Positions 36,426 through 45,969 of a stretch of 64,000 nucleotides of DNA are shown piece after piece. Below the pieces are notes generated by a model, which saw nothing but the letters and a program-made list of their open reading frames with translations, was not told the origin of the DNA and did no database searches. The stretch covers positions 189,745 through 253,744 of the forward strand of contig CAUYUJ010014622.1 of assembly GCA_963575745.1 (NCBI GenBank). Reading direction: 5' to 3'. The translations under genes were made by a program, and so were the position numbers. The first letter of the stretch is position 1. The number at the start of each line of letters is the position of its first letter. Origin of the DNA: Prorocentrum cordatum (taxonomy: Eukaryota; Sar; Dinophyceae; Prorocentrales; Prorocentraceae).

Positions 36426-36639
36426 TCACGACCCCAACGAGAAGGGTTGACGAGGTCGTCCTGTGTTGTGCACGGTCCTGCGAGGCCTGCTGATGATTCC
36501 CGGAGCCCTCTTAAGTGCAGGGCTCCCACACGTCGCAAGACGTGCGCAAAAGAGGCACAGACCAAGAGAGTGCAACAGAGCTGGAAACAGAGTTCCAGGA
36601 GGGCCTGATCTGCGATGCCTTCGAGTTTTGGAAGAGTGG

Positions 36640-36837
36640 CACCCGTGGCGGCCGCTTGGGGGAGGGGAGGTTCTAACCGCCCCCCTCCCCACCCCGCACG
36701 TTGCAATGGGGGGTTCGAACCCCCCTTCGCCACCCTCCAGTGTGGGGGGGCAGGCTTCGAACCCCTCCTCCGCCCCTCCTACCCGCCGCCGGCAAACGAC
36801 GACGGTGGTCGCCGACGCACGCTGGCAAACAATGACT

Positions 36838-36869
<32 letters not shown>

Positions 36870-36900
36870 AGACGATTGTCCTCGTCCTCGTAGTCGTCGA
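36640..36900. repeat. GGTTCGAACC short repeats and (GAC)n
   Basis: Three related segments GGTTCTAACCG, GGTTCGAACCC and GCTTCGAACCC spaced about 45 bp apart, then (CGA)n at 36838-36870 flanked by GTTTGCCGGCG/CCGGCAAACG inverted ends. Confidence 0.6.
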
Positions 36901-36984
36901 TGGCCGTTTGCCGGCGCACGCCGTCGTTGTTTGCGTTCTTGGATCAAGGGGGGGTCGGGTTAGGTGGGGGACGGGGGGAGGGAG

Positions 36985-37170
36985 TCCCCCCAGATGTTCC
37001 ATGCCCGCGGGACGTCTGGGGGGGGTCCCCCGAGTTCCCCCCCTCAGTTCCGACGTGTGTCTTGGGATGTTCCCGAGGCAATCGCTTGTGAAACGCATTC
37101 CCTCGAAGATTTCCTGCAAGGCCACAGGAGGCCTCCCAGAGAGTATGAGAGGCTTTCAGGAAGTCCCAGC
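36985..37170 (+). CDS. Candidate exon, unknown protein
   Basis: Frame PPSSPPQFRRVSWDVPEAIA then CETHSLEDFLQGHRRPPREY, ending near a (CA)n at 37199. Third positions are moderately biased. Confidence 0.3.
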
Positions 37171-37360
37171 TGGGGACCACACAGTCAAACAACACACCCG
37201 CACACACACACACACACACACACACATGCACAGACGAACGATGGTGGGACCGTGTCTGTTGCTGTGTGTGTTGACCCGCTACTCCCTATTATTGACAAGC
37301 TTCTTTCATATGTGGTTATCAAGTCGAGCATCGCCTGATAGCTGTGTCGCTAGCACTAGG

Positions 37361-37620
37361 CAGTTTGGCTACAAAAATGCCCATCTTAGGCTTTGCCTAG
37401 ATCCAGTCTCGAAATCAAACGCAGGTTTTTCCCGCGAGTTGGCGGCGCCCCAGGACCCCAGAATTTCAATGTTCGGGCCGAAACCGGCCACTGCTAGCAC
37501 AAAAATCTGACCCCGCGGGCCGCGCCGTGCGTCGATCAGCATAAACAACTTGCGTCCGATCTCGTGGAGGATTATAGACAGTTTGGCTGCGACGATGCCC
37601 AAATCAAGCTTTGTCTAGGG
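37361..37620. repeat. Two CAGTTTGGCT.C..ATGCCCA units, 216 bp apart
   Basis: GGCAGTTTGGCTACAAAAATGCC (37360) and GACAGTTTGGCTGCGACGATGCC (37576) are each followed by an AGGCTTTG/AAGCTTTG.CTAG segment. The minus frame between them (LSIILHEIGRKLFMLIDARR, IFVLAVAGFGPNIEILGSWG) is open and protein-like, stopping in the first unit. Confidence 0.4.
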
Positions 37621-37679
37621 GCCCTTAGAGAAGAATTTGTGTTCGCTAGGTTGATTCGTGGAGGCGGCCTTAGGCGGCC

Positions 37680-37738
37680 GTCCCATATTTTCTTGGGAAT
37701 CGACGATTCATTGTGTTTGTGTGTTTTGTCCCCTCCTG
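37680..37738 (-). mobile_element. Introner-A fragment
   Basis: Minus-strand copy of the first 59 bp of introner-A (AACACACAAACACAATGAAT, GATTCCCAAGAAAATATGGG), truncated. It abuts hairpin-G copy 6. Confidence 0.65.
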
Positions 37739-37896
37739 AATGAAAACTCGGAGGTCCGCACGGATTTCTCGGATCGGCGCTGGACCCCCCTCCCTGGCGC
37801 GCGCGCGCCAGGGGCGGCGCCGGAGGCGCCGCCAGGGGGGTTCCGGCGCAGATCCGAGAAATCCTCGCGGACCTCCGAGTTTGTATGTTTATGTCA
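37738..37896. mobile_element. Hairpin-G copy 6
   Basis: CTCGGAGGTCCGCACGGATT at the left and inverse ATCCTCGCGGACCTCCGAG at the right; centre GGCGCGCGCGCGCC. Confidence 0.75.
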
Positions 37897-38029
37897 TTAT
37901 TCGTTCCCCTATGGTTGTTTGCCTTCCGTCCCTCGGGCTTCCAGGTCTCGTTCGCCTCGTCCCCCAGTCTGGTTCCTCGCCTTCCTTCCTTCCTCGGGCT
38001 CCCCAGTCCCTTTGGCGTTTTCTTCACAT

Positions 38030-38095
38030 GGCATGCCAAGCAGCATCAAGCAACGCCGAGCAATGCCAAGCAAAATGCGAAGCAATGGCTCCCTT
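38030..38095. repeat. GCCAA/GCAAT pentamer tract
   Basis: About a dozen degenerate GCNNN pentamers (GCCAA, GCATC, GCAAC, GCGAA). Confidence 0.55.
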
Positions 38096-38188
38096 TGGGA
38101 AGTTTTCCCTTGACTGGGGTCGCGCCGGGCTCATGTTGTATCTTGTGTCGGCTGGACGTCCCTGATGCTGGTCGGATTGGCACAGCTC

Positions 38189-38396
38189 GGAGAAACGTAA
38201 GACTCGTGTAAGCCGGAACCCGGGCTTGCCGACGTTTTGTGACGAGCGCGTCTTGGATTTTGACAGTCCAGTTTTCGTTGGATGTCTGCCGCGGGAGCTC
38301 GCGTCAAATCTTAGAGTGGGTCTCATCATTTTTATGACGACCCCGTCAGGCCCACCCGAGTCCCCCGGTACCCGAGTCCTACGCCTCCCCGAACCG
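38189..38396. mobile_element. TIR-M copy 1
   Basis: About 85% identical to 54091-54291; GGAGAAACGTAAGACTCGTG at the left and inverted CCCGAGTCCTACGCCTCC at the right. Central GTCCAGTTTTCGTTGGATGT is shared with 50940-50975. Confidence 0.65.
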
Positions 38397-38599
38397 CGCG
38401 CGTGGATGGCCTCGTTGTGATCTCATCGTGGCCCCGCACCGGAGACAGTGCCAGGGAGGATCGACTGGCATCGTCATCGACCTGGTACGTGCCACTGCCA
38501 GGGTCCAGTCAATGCAGCCCGTGACTGCCGATTGGTGCGCTCGGCGCCTGCTGATTCGACTCACGCGGCCCCAAGGGCGACCCACCCCCGTTTCGACTC

Positions 38600-38880
38600 A
38601 AGCGGCGAACCCATGCCAGGGCTCGTTTCGATTCCTGCGATTCGATTCTATGCGATTCCGATGGCCTCCGATTCTGGTTCGACTCGACTTCGGATTCCCA
38701 TTTGGATTCCGATTCCTCAACGGAGGCCTACTAGCCTGCCGATTTCTGCCGATTCGATTTCTCCCGACGTGGCTACCGACTTCCGCCGATCCGATTCGCT
38801 TCGATCGCCGATCCGACTTATCGATTCGAGTATGGGCCCTCCTGCATGCAGCGATCTGCGACCGGCGTGCGATTGCGCAA
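38600..38880. repeat. CCGATTCGA dispersed repeat, copy 2
   Basis: GATTCGATTC, GATTCCGATT and ACTAGCCTGCCGATTTCTGC match 30395-30800; ends near GGGCCCTCCTGC in both. Confidence 0.65.
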
Positions 38881-38914
38881 CGGGTGCGAGGGGCGCGCGG
38901 TCCCGAAGGCCGAC

Positions 38915-39015
38915 GATCCGAGGCTGGGAGTTGTCCACATTCACCGCCCGTGAAGCCGATCTTCTTGGACCTCAGGAGGGGGCGGATGGGGCCTCCCTGA
39001 GGGCCAAGTACGTAG
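38915..39015 (+). CDS. Candidate short exon
   Basis: Frame GWELSTFTAREADLLGPQEG then ADGASLRAKY, protein-like with a mixed third position; the next 100 bp is dispersed repeat. Confidence 0.25.
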
Positions 39016-39054
39016 TACATATGTATCTTGGTTATCTCGATATGCCCGTTTTGA

Positions 39055-39140
39055 AACGCAACACGTCCCGTGTTCAAGACGTCCGTGTCAACACGTTGCG
39101 TGTTGGCTCCACGTATTGGACCACGTTTTGGCGGACGTAT
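39055..39140. repeat. AAACGCARCACGT dispersed repeat
   Basis: AAACGCAACACGTCCCGTGT..GACGTCCGTGTCAACACG matches 53105-53190 (AAACGCAGCACGTGCCGTGC..AGCGTCCGTGTTAGCACG). Confidence 0.55.
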
Positions 39141-39540
39141 CGCGTCGGACCTGCGTTTTCATCCTACGTGTTGAGCTCCGTATCCATGCGGCACGTGTTG
39201 CGTGCTGCGTATCAGGGCAGCTGAGATCTGTATCCACCGCCCCGGGAGGTCCGAGGACATCGGTTCCTCTGGCGGCGCGCCCGTCGCAGACACGCGGTGC
39301 CCAGATCAGTTCCACGCGCGGTCCCTAGCGTTTTCCAGGCGCGGGCCGTTTTTGAACGGTCCCGGGGCCCGGCGAGGGCCCCCCCAGAGACCGACGGAAA
39401 AGGTTAGAAAAAAGCGCCGTCCGTCGCGAGTTTGGTTCGGAGGCCTGGAGTGTGACACCAACACCAGTATCGGCGGTGCGCCTCCACCGAGGGATGGCGA
39501 CCCCGATCTCGGCGATGGCGGTAATATCCGGGCTTCCTAG

Positions 39541-39807
39541 GTGGCCGAAAGATTTACCACCAACACCAGAATCTGGGATCATCTTCCCCCGGTGGAGGCA
39601 CCCCCCCATGTGTGGGTGTTGGTGCCCATGTCCAAGCCTCCAACGAGGTCAGGCTCTTGGGCGTCCTCGTCTGTTCTCGGCGATATTCCAGCCTTGGGAT
39701 GCGCTCCAGCATCTGCGCCTCGCCGCGAGCCTTTTTCCGAGGGTGCCGAGATCGTCCAGATCGACCCGCTGGAGGCCCGAGTTACGGCCCGAGGGCCAAA
39801 CGTAGTG
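39541..39807 (+). CDS. Candidate exon ending at MITE-D
   Basis: Frame ERFTTNTRIWDHLPPVEAPP, HVWVLVPMSKPPTRSGSW, SVLGDIPALGCAPASAPRRE and PFSEGAEIVQIDPLEARVTA, with G/C third positions in the second half. It stops being coding-like at MITE-D copy 4. The VLVP.SKPP segment has a weak echo at 40170-40200 (VLVPTSRPP). Confidence 0.4.
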
Positions 39808-39966
39808 CAGTCAACCCGCATAGCAAGGATGGGCAACCTTCCCAAGGGTACCCTTGCACCCTTGCCTCCTCGGCCCATCCTTGGCTACATTCGTTGGCCG
39901 CGCCCCGCTCGAACAGCTTCGACATGGGCGTCCAAGGCCCTTGCATCCTCATCACGCATCCTTACG
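39808..39966. mobile_element. MITE-D copy 4, 3' truncated
   Basis: Starts CAGTCAACCCGCATAGCAAG; the expected GTTGACTG right end is missing, replaced by TIR-N-related sequence. Confidence 0.7.
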
Positions 39967-39989
39967 AATGGAGGATGACGATTAATAAA

Positions 39990-40157
39990 TGACCGGGGGT
40001 CGTGTTCACGCGGCGGCGCCCAGGATGACGATTAGAAAAAACCGGGCTGGAAAACTATGTTTTGAATCGTTTTCCCCCAGTCAGAAAATTGTGCAGAAAA
40101 AGCAGCAAACTATTGTTTGATCGTTCTCTCCCATTTTTTCATGAATCGTCACCCCCC
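39990..40157. mobile_element. TIR-N copy 1
   Basis: GTCGTGTTCACGCGGCGGCG then GGATGACGATTAGAAA, ending ATCGTCACCCCCC; central GAAAACTATGTTT and ATCGTTCTC. Matches 52750-52917. A solo end-like GGGATAATTAATCGTCATCC is at 543-565. Confidence 0.6.
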
Positions 40158-40432
40158 ATTATCCTGGTGGACTGTGGTGCTGGTGCCCACTTCCAGGCCT
40201 CCACTTGTCGCCACGACGCGACCGCGCCCGGGCCCGAGGCCCCCGCCCCGCAGGGGAGGCCGCAGGCCAGCCACCGCGCCCCCCCCCCCCCGCCCGCGGC
40301 GCGGAGGCGAAGAGCACGTCGATCCCCTTCATTCCGCAAGACTGGGCACGCCCCTGGGAGGGGGGGGGGCGCCGCTCGCAAGGCCTCGGCGGCGCCGGCG
40401 CCGATCCGGGCGCTGTGATCGTTCTCGATGCG

Positions 40433-40532
40433 NNNNNNNNNNNNNNNNNNNNNNNNNNNNNNNNNNNNNNNNNNNNNNNNNNNNNNNNNNNNNNNNNNNN
40501 NNNNNNNNNNNNNNNNNNNNNNNNNNNNNNNN
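40433..40532. other. Assembly gap, 100 N
   Basis: Exactly 100 N, followed directly by (GGA)n; true gap length unknown. Confidence 1.
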
Positions 40533-40712
40533 AGGAGGAGGAGGAGAAGGAGGAGGAGGAGGAGCAGGAGGAGGAGGAGAAGGAGACTAAAGCAATAGGG
40601 CAACCTTAGGTTAGTCTAACGCAAATGGAGGAAGAGGATGAGGAGGAGAAGGAGGAGGAGGAGACTAGAGCAATAGGGCAACCTCAGGTTAGTCTAACGC
40701 ACATGGAGGAAG

Positions 40713-40805
<93 letters not shown>

Positions 40806-40924
40806 GTGCTGCTGCTGCTGCTGATGATATGATGTGATAGTGATGATGAGTGATGATGATGATGATGATTGATGATGATGAGGATGCATGATGCTGATGC
40901 TGATGCTGATGCTGATGCTGATGC

Positions 40925-40968
<44 letters not shown>

Positions 40969-41345
40969 TGATGAATGGAGAGGCGTGATGATGATGATGA
41001 TCGAGGATGAGGAGGAGGAGGAGGAGGAGGAGGGAGGAGGAGGCGGAGGAGGGAGGAGTGAGGAGTGAGGAGTGAGGATTTAGGAGGAGAGGAGGCGGCG
41101 TAGAGGAAGGAGGCGGAGGAGGAGGAAGGAGGAGGAGGAGGAAGGAGGAGGGGGAGGAGGAGTAGAAAGGAGGAGTAGGAGGAGGAGGAGGAGGAGGAGA
41201 GGAGGCGTAGGAGGAGGAGGGCATGAGGAGGGGGGGGAGAGGGAGAGGAGGAGGAGGAGAGGAGGAAGAGGGGACGAGGACGAGGAGAGGAAAACGGGAA
41301 GGACCAGGAGGAGGAAACCAGACTTGACCAGGAGGGGAAGGATGT
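40533..41345. repeat. (GGA)n and (GAT)n compound microsatellite
   Basis: Two copies of GGAGACTA(A/G)AGCAATAGGG, then about 29 GAT triplets (40716-40803), GATGCT units (40890-40925), more GAT and about 330 bp of GGA. Confidence 0.9.
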
Positions 41346-41852
41346 GAGCGCTTTTTCCCCCTCCCCAGCGAACGCTCGTTACCTGGGCCCCCTCCCCCCC
41401 CCCGGGTAGCGCTAATAATCATATTGGGGGGAGTGGCCAGGGCCCCCCCCTGCATGCTGTGGTGCGCACAGGCGATTCATAATACGCCGTTGGCGCGGAC
41501 GCACCCCGGCGGGTGCACGCCGCGGCCGCCGTTTCCGTTACCCTCCCGCCCGAGACCCCCCCCTCCCCCGGGGTAACGACCGTTACCCTGGAAAGGAAAC
41601 AATAAGAGCGGTCACGAGGAACCCCAGGAGCAGGAGGCTGGCGAGGGGCGCAGGAGGAGGAGGAGGAGGAAGAGGAGGAGGAGGAGGAGGAGGAGGAGGA
41701 GGAGGAGGAGGAGGAGGAGGAGGAGGAGGAGCTGCGGCGCCGAGGCCTCCGGGGCCAGCGCGGGGCCCGTCGCCGGCCGTCGGGGCTCGAGTAGGGGGGC
41801 GGGGGTGCGGCGGGGTGCCGATGCGAGAGCGCCCTTCGGTCGGGGCGATCGA
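41346..41852. other. GC-rich spacer with (GGA)n at 41655-41730
   Basis: Includes GGTAACGACCGTTACC (41571-41587), a perfect 7-bp-arm palindrome. Open minus frames are compositional. Confidence 0.4.
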
Positions 41853-42085
41853 CATGGGTACGGACAGAATGGGCACAAAGACCGACGGCAGTTCTCGCCC
41901 ATTTTGAACAGGCCTCGCAGCGAGGCCTGCTCAAAATGGACGAGAACTGCTGTCCCTCGCCGTCCGCGCCGCAGCGGAAGCTGCCCCTTGAAGACACGAG
42001 GTCGCCCGCCAGGCAGCGGCCGCTGGCGGTGTTGGGGCAACACTTGTCGTTGGGCACTGCACCTGTTTTCTCTGTGCCCATTCTC
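41853..42085. mobile_element. TIR-P copy 1
   Basis: CATGGGTACGGACAGAATGG at the left and inverse TCTGTGCCCATTCTCAG at the right; GCCGCTGGCGGTGTTGGGGC core shared with 51444-51635. It contains a 60-bp hairpin (41889-41949) with about 27-bp arms. Confidence 0.6.
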
Positions 42086-42246
42086 AGGAGGGGAAAAAAC
42101 ACACAGACACAATGAATCGTCCATCCCCAAGAAAATATAGGAAAATATGGGAAGTTGGGGGGAAGACGAACACCCTGAAAATATAGCAAGATATGGGGAA
42201 TACTTTTATTTGTGTGTATTTATCTGTGTGTCCCAGGGCCCCTTCA
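42083..42246. mobile_element. Introner-A copy 2
   Basis: CACACAGACACAATGAATCG at the left, TATTTATCTGTGTGTCCCAG at the right; inserted at the end of TIR-P. CATTC occurs on both sides (42078, 42247), a possible short target duplication. Confidence 0.7.
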
Positions 42247-42337
42247 CATTCGAGCCTCCAAATTCGGGGCGGCATCCGAGGGGCAGAGCGCACAGGCAGG
42301 CCGAGGAGGCGATCCGGGCGGGGGCAGGCGCGCGCAC
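42247..42337 (+). CDS. Candidate exon between introner-A and MITE-E
   Basis: Frame IRASKFGAASEGQSAQAGRG then GDPGGGRRAH, ending CACA|GTGGAGG in phase 1, which matches the exon at 42703. Another open frame (PRGRAHRQAEEAIRAGAGAR) is a rival. Confidence 0.35.
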
Positions 42338-42690
42338 AGTGGAGGCCCGTGCCAAGCAGCACCCGGCTTGCCTCCCGGGTGCCCTGGGTCTCCTGGGTTT
42401 CGATGGTTGTGCGATGGCGTGCGTGGCGTTCCCGCGCCAAGAATCAATGGATCGGGGGCGGACAGAGCCCCCAACAGTGACGCGTCGATTCGTGAATTGT
42501 CCGTTTTCGGTTCTCGAGAGGGCGCCGTGGCCGTTGTTTTCCAGGCTGGCGCCCGCCAGGTTTGGGCCTCAGGTCGTTTTCACTAAACCACGTTTTACTA
42601 AAGGGGGGTCTGTCCATCCCCGAATGGACGTCCTGGGGTCTCAGGGGTTGGGTTTCTCGGGGAAGGTGTCTTGTGGTCGAGCTCCTACTG
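42337..42690. mobile_element. MITE-E copy 2, split by TIR-J
   Basis: CAGTGGAGGCCCGTGCCAAG at the left and GAGCTCCTACTG at the right, with CA on both sides; the interior is interrupted by TIR-J copy 2 at 42452-42623. Lies inside an inferred intron (42338-42702). Confidence 0.7.
42452..42623. mobile_element. TIR-J copy 2 nested in MITE-E
   Basis: 172 bp with ATGGA duplicated on each side (42447-42451, 42624-42628). The unoccupied sequence CAATGGACGTCC is present in MITE-E copies at 3341 and 47446, so target, insertion and duplication can be read in one window. Confidence 0.85.
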
Positions 42691-42702
42691 CACGAAATAC
42701 AG

Positions 42703-42812
42703 TCAGGCATCTGATCGAGAAGCCTCCTCCCGAGAAGCTGGGCCAGCGCTGCTTCACCAGCCTGCCGGACAGTCGGCCCAGTTTCTGGAGGACGCTCGCC
42801 CCTCTGGCGTGA
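42703..42812 (+). CDS. Candidate terminal exon, unknown protein
   Basis: After ACGAAATACAG: RHLIEKPPPEKLGQRCFTSL then PDSRPSFWRTLAPLA and TGA (42810-42812). Joins the 42247-42337 exon in phase 1 through a GT-AG intron filled by two nested elements. Good G/C third positions. Confidence 0.45.
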
Positions 42813-42904
42813 ACAGCAGAATTGGGCCCAGGTTCGTTTCAACAAACATGTTTGGGAAGCTGGCCCAGTCTTTTCTCTAATAATAAGTTTCTTGATCATA
42901 TTAT
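42813..42904. other. Probable 3' flank
   Basis: AT-richer short spacer with AATAATAAG; no feature. Confidence 0.3.
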
Positions 42905-44770
42905 CGAAGACGCCTACGGCGAATCACCGCCGCCCCCTGCCCTTGTGGAAGCGCCTATGTGTCCGACAGCTGGGCTAGAGCTTGGCCAAGCTATCGGACC
43001 ATGTGTTCCCCGAGTCGGTTTGGAAAGGTTTCGGGGAACGCGGGGGGGAGGAAGGGGAGGAGGAGGAGAAGAAGGAAAAAGGAGAAGGGGGGGGATGCCT
43101 CTTCGGAGCCTCTTGAGGCACTCTTGGACTCGATTGGACCATCTTCAGGACCGTCTTGGAGACCATGTTGGGGCTACCTGAGGCTCTCTTGGGGCCTCTT
43201 TGGAGCCTCTTGGGGCCCTTTTGGGGCTTCTCGGAGGCTTCTTTGGCCGTCTTATGGCGTTCCTGCCCCGTCTGACGCCGTCGGGAGCCGTCTTGGGGCG
43301 CTTCGGCTCCATCTTGGAGGCCATCTTGGGCGTCTTGGAAGTCTCTTGGGCCGTCTTGGGGCCCTCTTGGGGCCGTCTTGGAGGACATCTTAGGCGCGTC
43401 TTGGGGCCCTCGTGGGCTCTTCTTGGGGGCTTCTTGGGCCGTCATGGGGCCATCTTGGAGGCCTCGTGAGCGATTTGGGGGCGATCTCGTGGGCCTCTTG
43501 GGCCGTCTTGAGGTCTTCGGAAGGCCGAAAAGAAGCAAATGCCAAAATCCTTCAAAAACCTTAGGAAAATCAATGATTGTGGCCTCTTCGGGCCCTCCTT
43601 GAGGACCTCTTGGAGGCGTCTTGGAGGGCTCTTGGGGGCCTCTTGGGCCGTCTTGAACCATCTTGAGGCTATCTTAGGCCGTCTTGGAGGCATCTTGCGC
43701 CATCTGGGAGGCATCTCGAGGCCATCTGAGCCGTCTTGGAGACCGTGTTGGCCGTCTTGGAGGCGTCTTGGATGCCATCCTGGGCGGTCTTGGAGCCGTC
43801 TGGAGGAGGAAAAACCCTTGGCAACCACCTCTGGGCAATCTTTCCCGGTGGCCGTCGGGACGGGCCGAAGCCCCAGGGGGAGTTCTGTTGGAACAAGAAC
43901 CAAAACCAAAACCGAAAGGATCTAGCACGCCGGGCACCTTTGTGGCCTTTAAGACGCCCAAGATGGCCTCCTAGACGGCCCAAGATGTACCCAAGATGGG
44001 CCGTCTTGGGGGCCTCTTGGGGGCCTGTTGGGGGCCTCTTGGGCCGTTCTGGAACCATCTTGAAGACCTCTTGGGCGACATTTGGGCGATCTTTGGGGGC
44101 TCTTGGGCCGTCTCGGTCCGTCGGAAGGCCGAAAAGACGCAAATGTCAAAACCCTTGAAAAACCTTAGGACAATCAATGTTTTTGGGCCTTTTTTCTTGC
44201 TTTCCTGGAGGCCCTCTTGGAGGCCTCTTGAGCCGTCTTAGACCAGCTTCGAGCCAACTTCGGCCATCTTGGTGGGTTTCTGGCACGTCTGACGCCGTCG
44301 GGAGCCGTCTTGGGGGCCGCTCTGAACCGACTTGGAGTCCTCTTGGGGCGCTTCGGGGCCGTCTTGGAGGCCATCTTGGGCGTCTTGGAGGTCTCTTGGG
44401 CCGTCTTGTGCCCCTTTTGGGGCCATATTGGAGGCCTCTTGGGCCGTCATGGGGCCCTCTTGAAGGCCTCGTGGGCGATGGTGGGGCGATCTTGGCGGCC
44501 TCTTGGGCCGTCCTGAGCCGTCGGAACGCCGAGAAGAGGCAAATGCCAAAATCCTTCAAAAGCCACCGGAAAATCTATGATTTGGGCCTCTGCGGGCCCT
44601 CCTGGAGCACCTCTTGGAGGCCTCTTGGGCCGTATTGAGGCCTCTTGGGCCGTCTTGGGCCATCTTGAAGCTATCTTAGCCGTCTTAGAGGCCATCTTGG
44701 CCGTGTGGGATGCATCTTGGAGGCCATCTTGGGCCATCGTGTAGCCGTTTGGACAATGAAAAACCCTTTG
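42905..44770. repeat. Composite repeat, copy 2
   Basis: Head GGCGAATCACCGCCGCCCCC (42919), AAGCTATCGGACCATGTGTT, (GGA)n (43054-43092), then GGGCCGTCTTGG satellite with three CGAAAAGA.GCAAATG..AAAATC.ATGAT blocks (43525, 44126, 44528). Same order and orientation as 26320-27870, but with an extra block. Confidence 0.7.
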
Positions 44771-44939
44771 GAGCCAGGTCTGGGCAAATTTTCGGCATCT
44801 TTTCGGGTGGCCGGCGGGACGCGCCAGAGCCCCAGGGGGAATTCTTGTGGAAAAAGAACCAAAACCAAAAACAATAGGATTCAGCGCGCCAGGCACCCCT
44901 CTTGCAAGCGACAGGGCGCGGCGGACATCTGGCCGTACG

Positions 44940-45004
44940 TGTCCAGTTGCCGGCGGCAAGTCCCGCCTCCCGGAGGCGGGACTTGCCGCCGGCAATTGGA
45001 CACG
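44940..45004. repeat. Near-perfect 64-bp palindrome
   Basis: Arms TGTCCAGTTGCCGGCGGCAA..GCCTCC and the exact inverse except one mismatch (AGTTGC/GCAATT), with a one-base centre. Weaker symmetry continues to about 44928-45018. Could extrude a cruciform. Confidence 0.75.
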
Positions 45005-45545
45005 GACCGTGCCAGCCCAACGCTCTGTGGGGCGATTGCTCGGGGAGCGCACAGTTGGCCGCAACGTGCGACGCCTGGTGCCCCGAGGCTCCTGAGAGAC
45101 GGAGGGTCTGGCACGCTTTTTTGTTTCGTGTCGGGGTGTCTCTCTCTCTCTCTCTCTCTCTCCGTGTTCGTCGTCGTCTTCCTCCCTTTCTTCTTCCCCC
45201 CTCTTTTCTGGGGCCTCTTTCAGGCCTCTCTGGGGCGTCTTGTGGGCATCTGGGGACCTATTAGGGGCTCATGGGCCGCGTTCTGGCGCTCTTGGACAGT
45301 CTGGCGCATTCGGAGTCCGTCTTGGGGGCCTCTTTGGGCCGTCGTGCTGCCCTCTTGGAGTGAAGTGTCGTGTTGGGGGGGTTCGCTTGAGCCATCTTGA
45401 GGCATCCCTGGGCCGTCTTGGAGGCCTCCTGGGCCATTTTGAGGGCCTCTTTGGCCAGCTTGAAGCCCTCTCAGGGGGTCTCTTGGGCCGTCTTGGGGCT
45501 ATCTTGGAAGCATCTTGGGCCGTCGCAGGCTGACAGAAGCCCGAA
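45005..45545. repeat. (CT)n then GGGCCGTCTTGG satellite block
   Basis: CTCTCT run at 45138-45162; from about 45200 GGGGCC.CTTTGG/GGGCCGTCTTGG units. Confidence 0.6.
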
Positions 45546-45628
45546 AAGGGGAGAACGCGAAAGTCAGTACAGCAAAAAACTGTTGTGCTCCAGATACAAC
45601 TCCTTCAGACGGCTGTAAACTTTTACGA

Positions 45629-45935
45629 CGAATGTGCGCGCCGCCAAGGCAAAACAGCATTTTGAAAAGAAACCGCCCTCCATCCTTGAAACGATTGCAC
45701 GCTTATAAGTCAAATGTGCGCGGCGCGAAAGCGAGAGCCACTTATTGAAAAGGACCCATCCTCCATTCCTGAGTCAGTTGCAAGTGTTTCAGACAATTGG
45801 GCGCAGAGTTAAGGGGAGAGTCGCAGTTGCAAAACCACCCGCCCTCCATCCTTGACACTGCTGCAGGTGTTTCGAACGAATCTACTCGGTGGCAAGGCGA
45901 GAGCAACATTTGGGAAACCACCCGCCCTCTCAACG
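45629..45935. repeat. Four diverged tandem units of about 84 bp upstream of a gene
   Basis: Each unit has a GCGC-rich start, a run like AAAACCACCCGCCCTCCATC and a GTTTC/GCAAGTGTTTC segment; units start near 45629, 45714, 45798 and 45880. The array ends about 35 bp before the small gene at 45970 and may be part of its promoter. Confidence 0.55.
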
Positions 45936-45969
45936 TTTGAACTTGATGAAAATCTCAAGCTTCAGGATC

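Noticed and set aside
36700-36735. tRNA T-arm-like GGGGGTTCGAACCCCC
   Set aside because: No A-box, acceptor or anticodon stem fits around it, and two similar GGTTCGAACC segments nearby show it is a short repeat.
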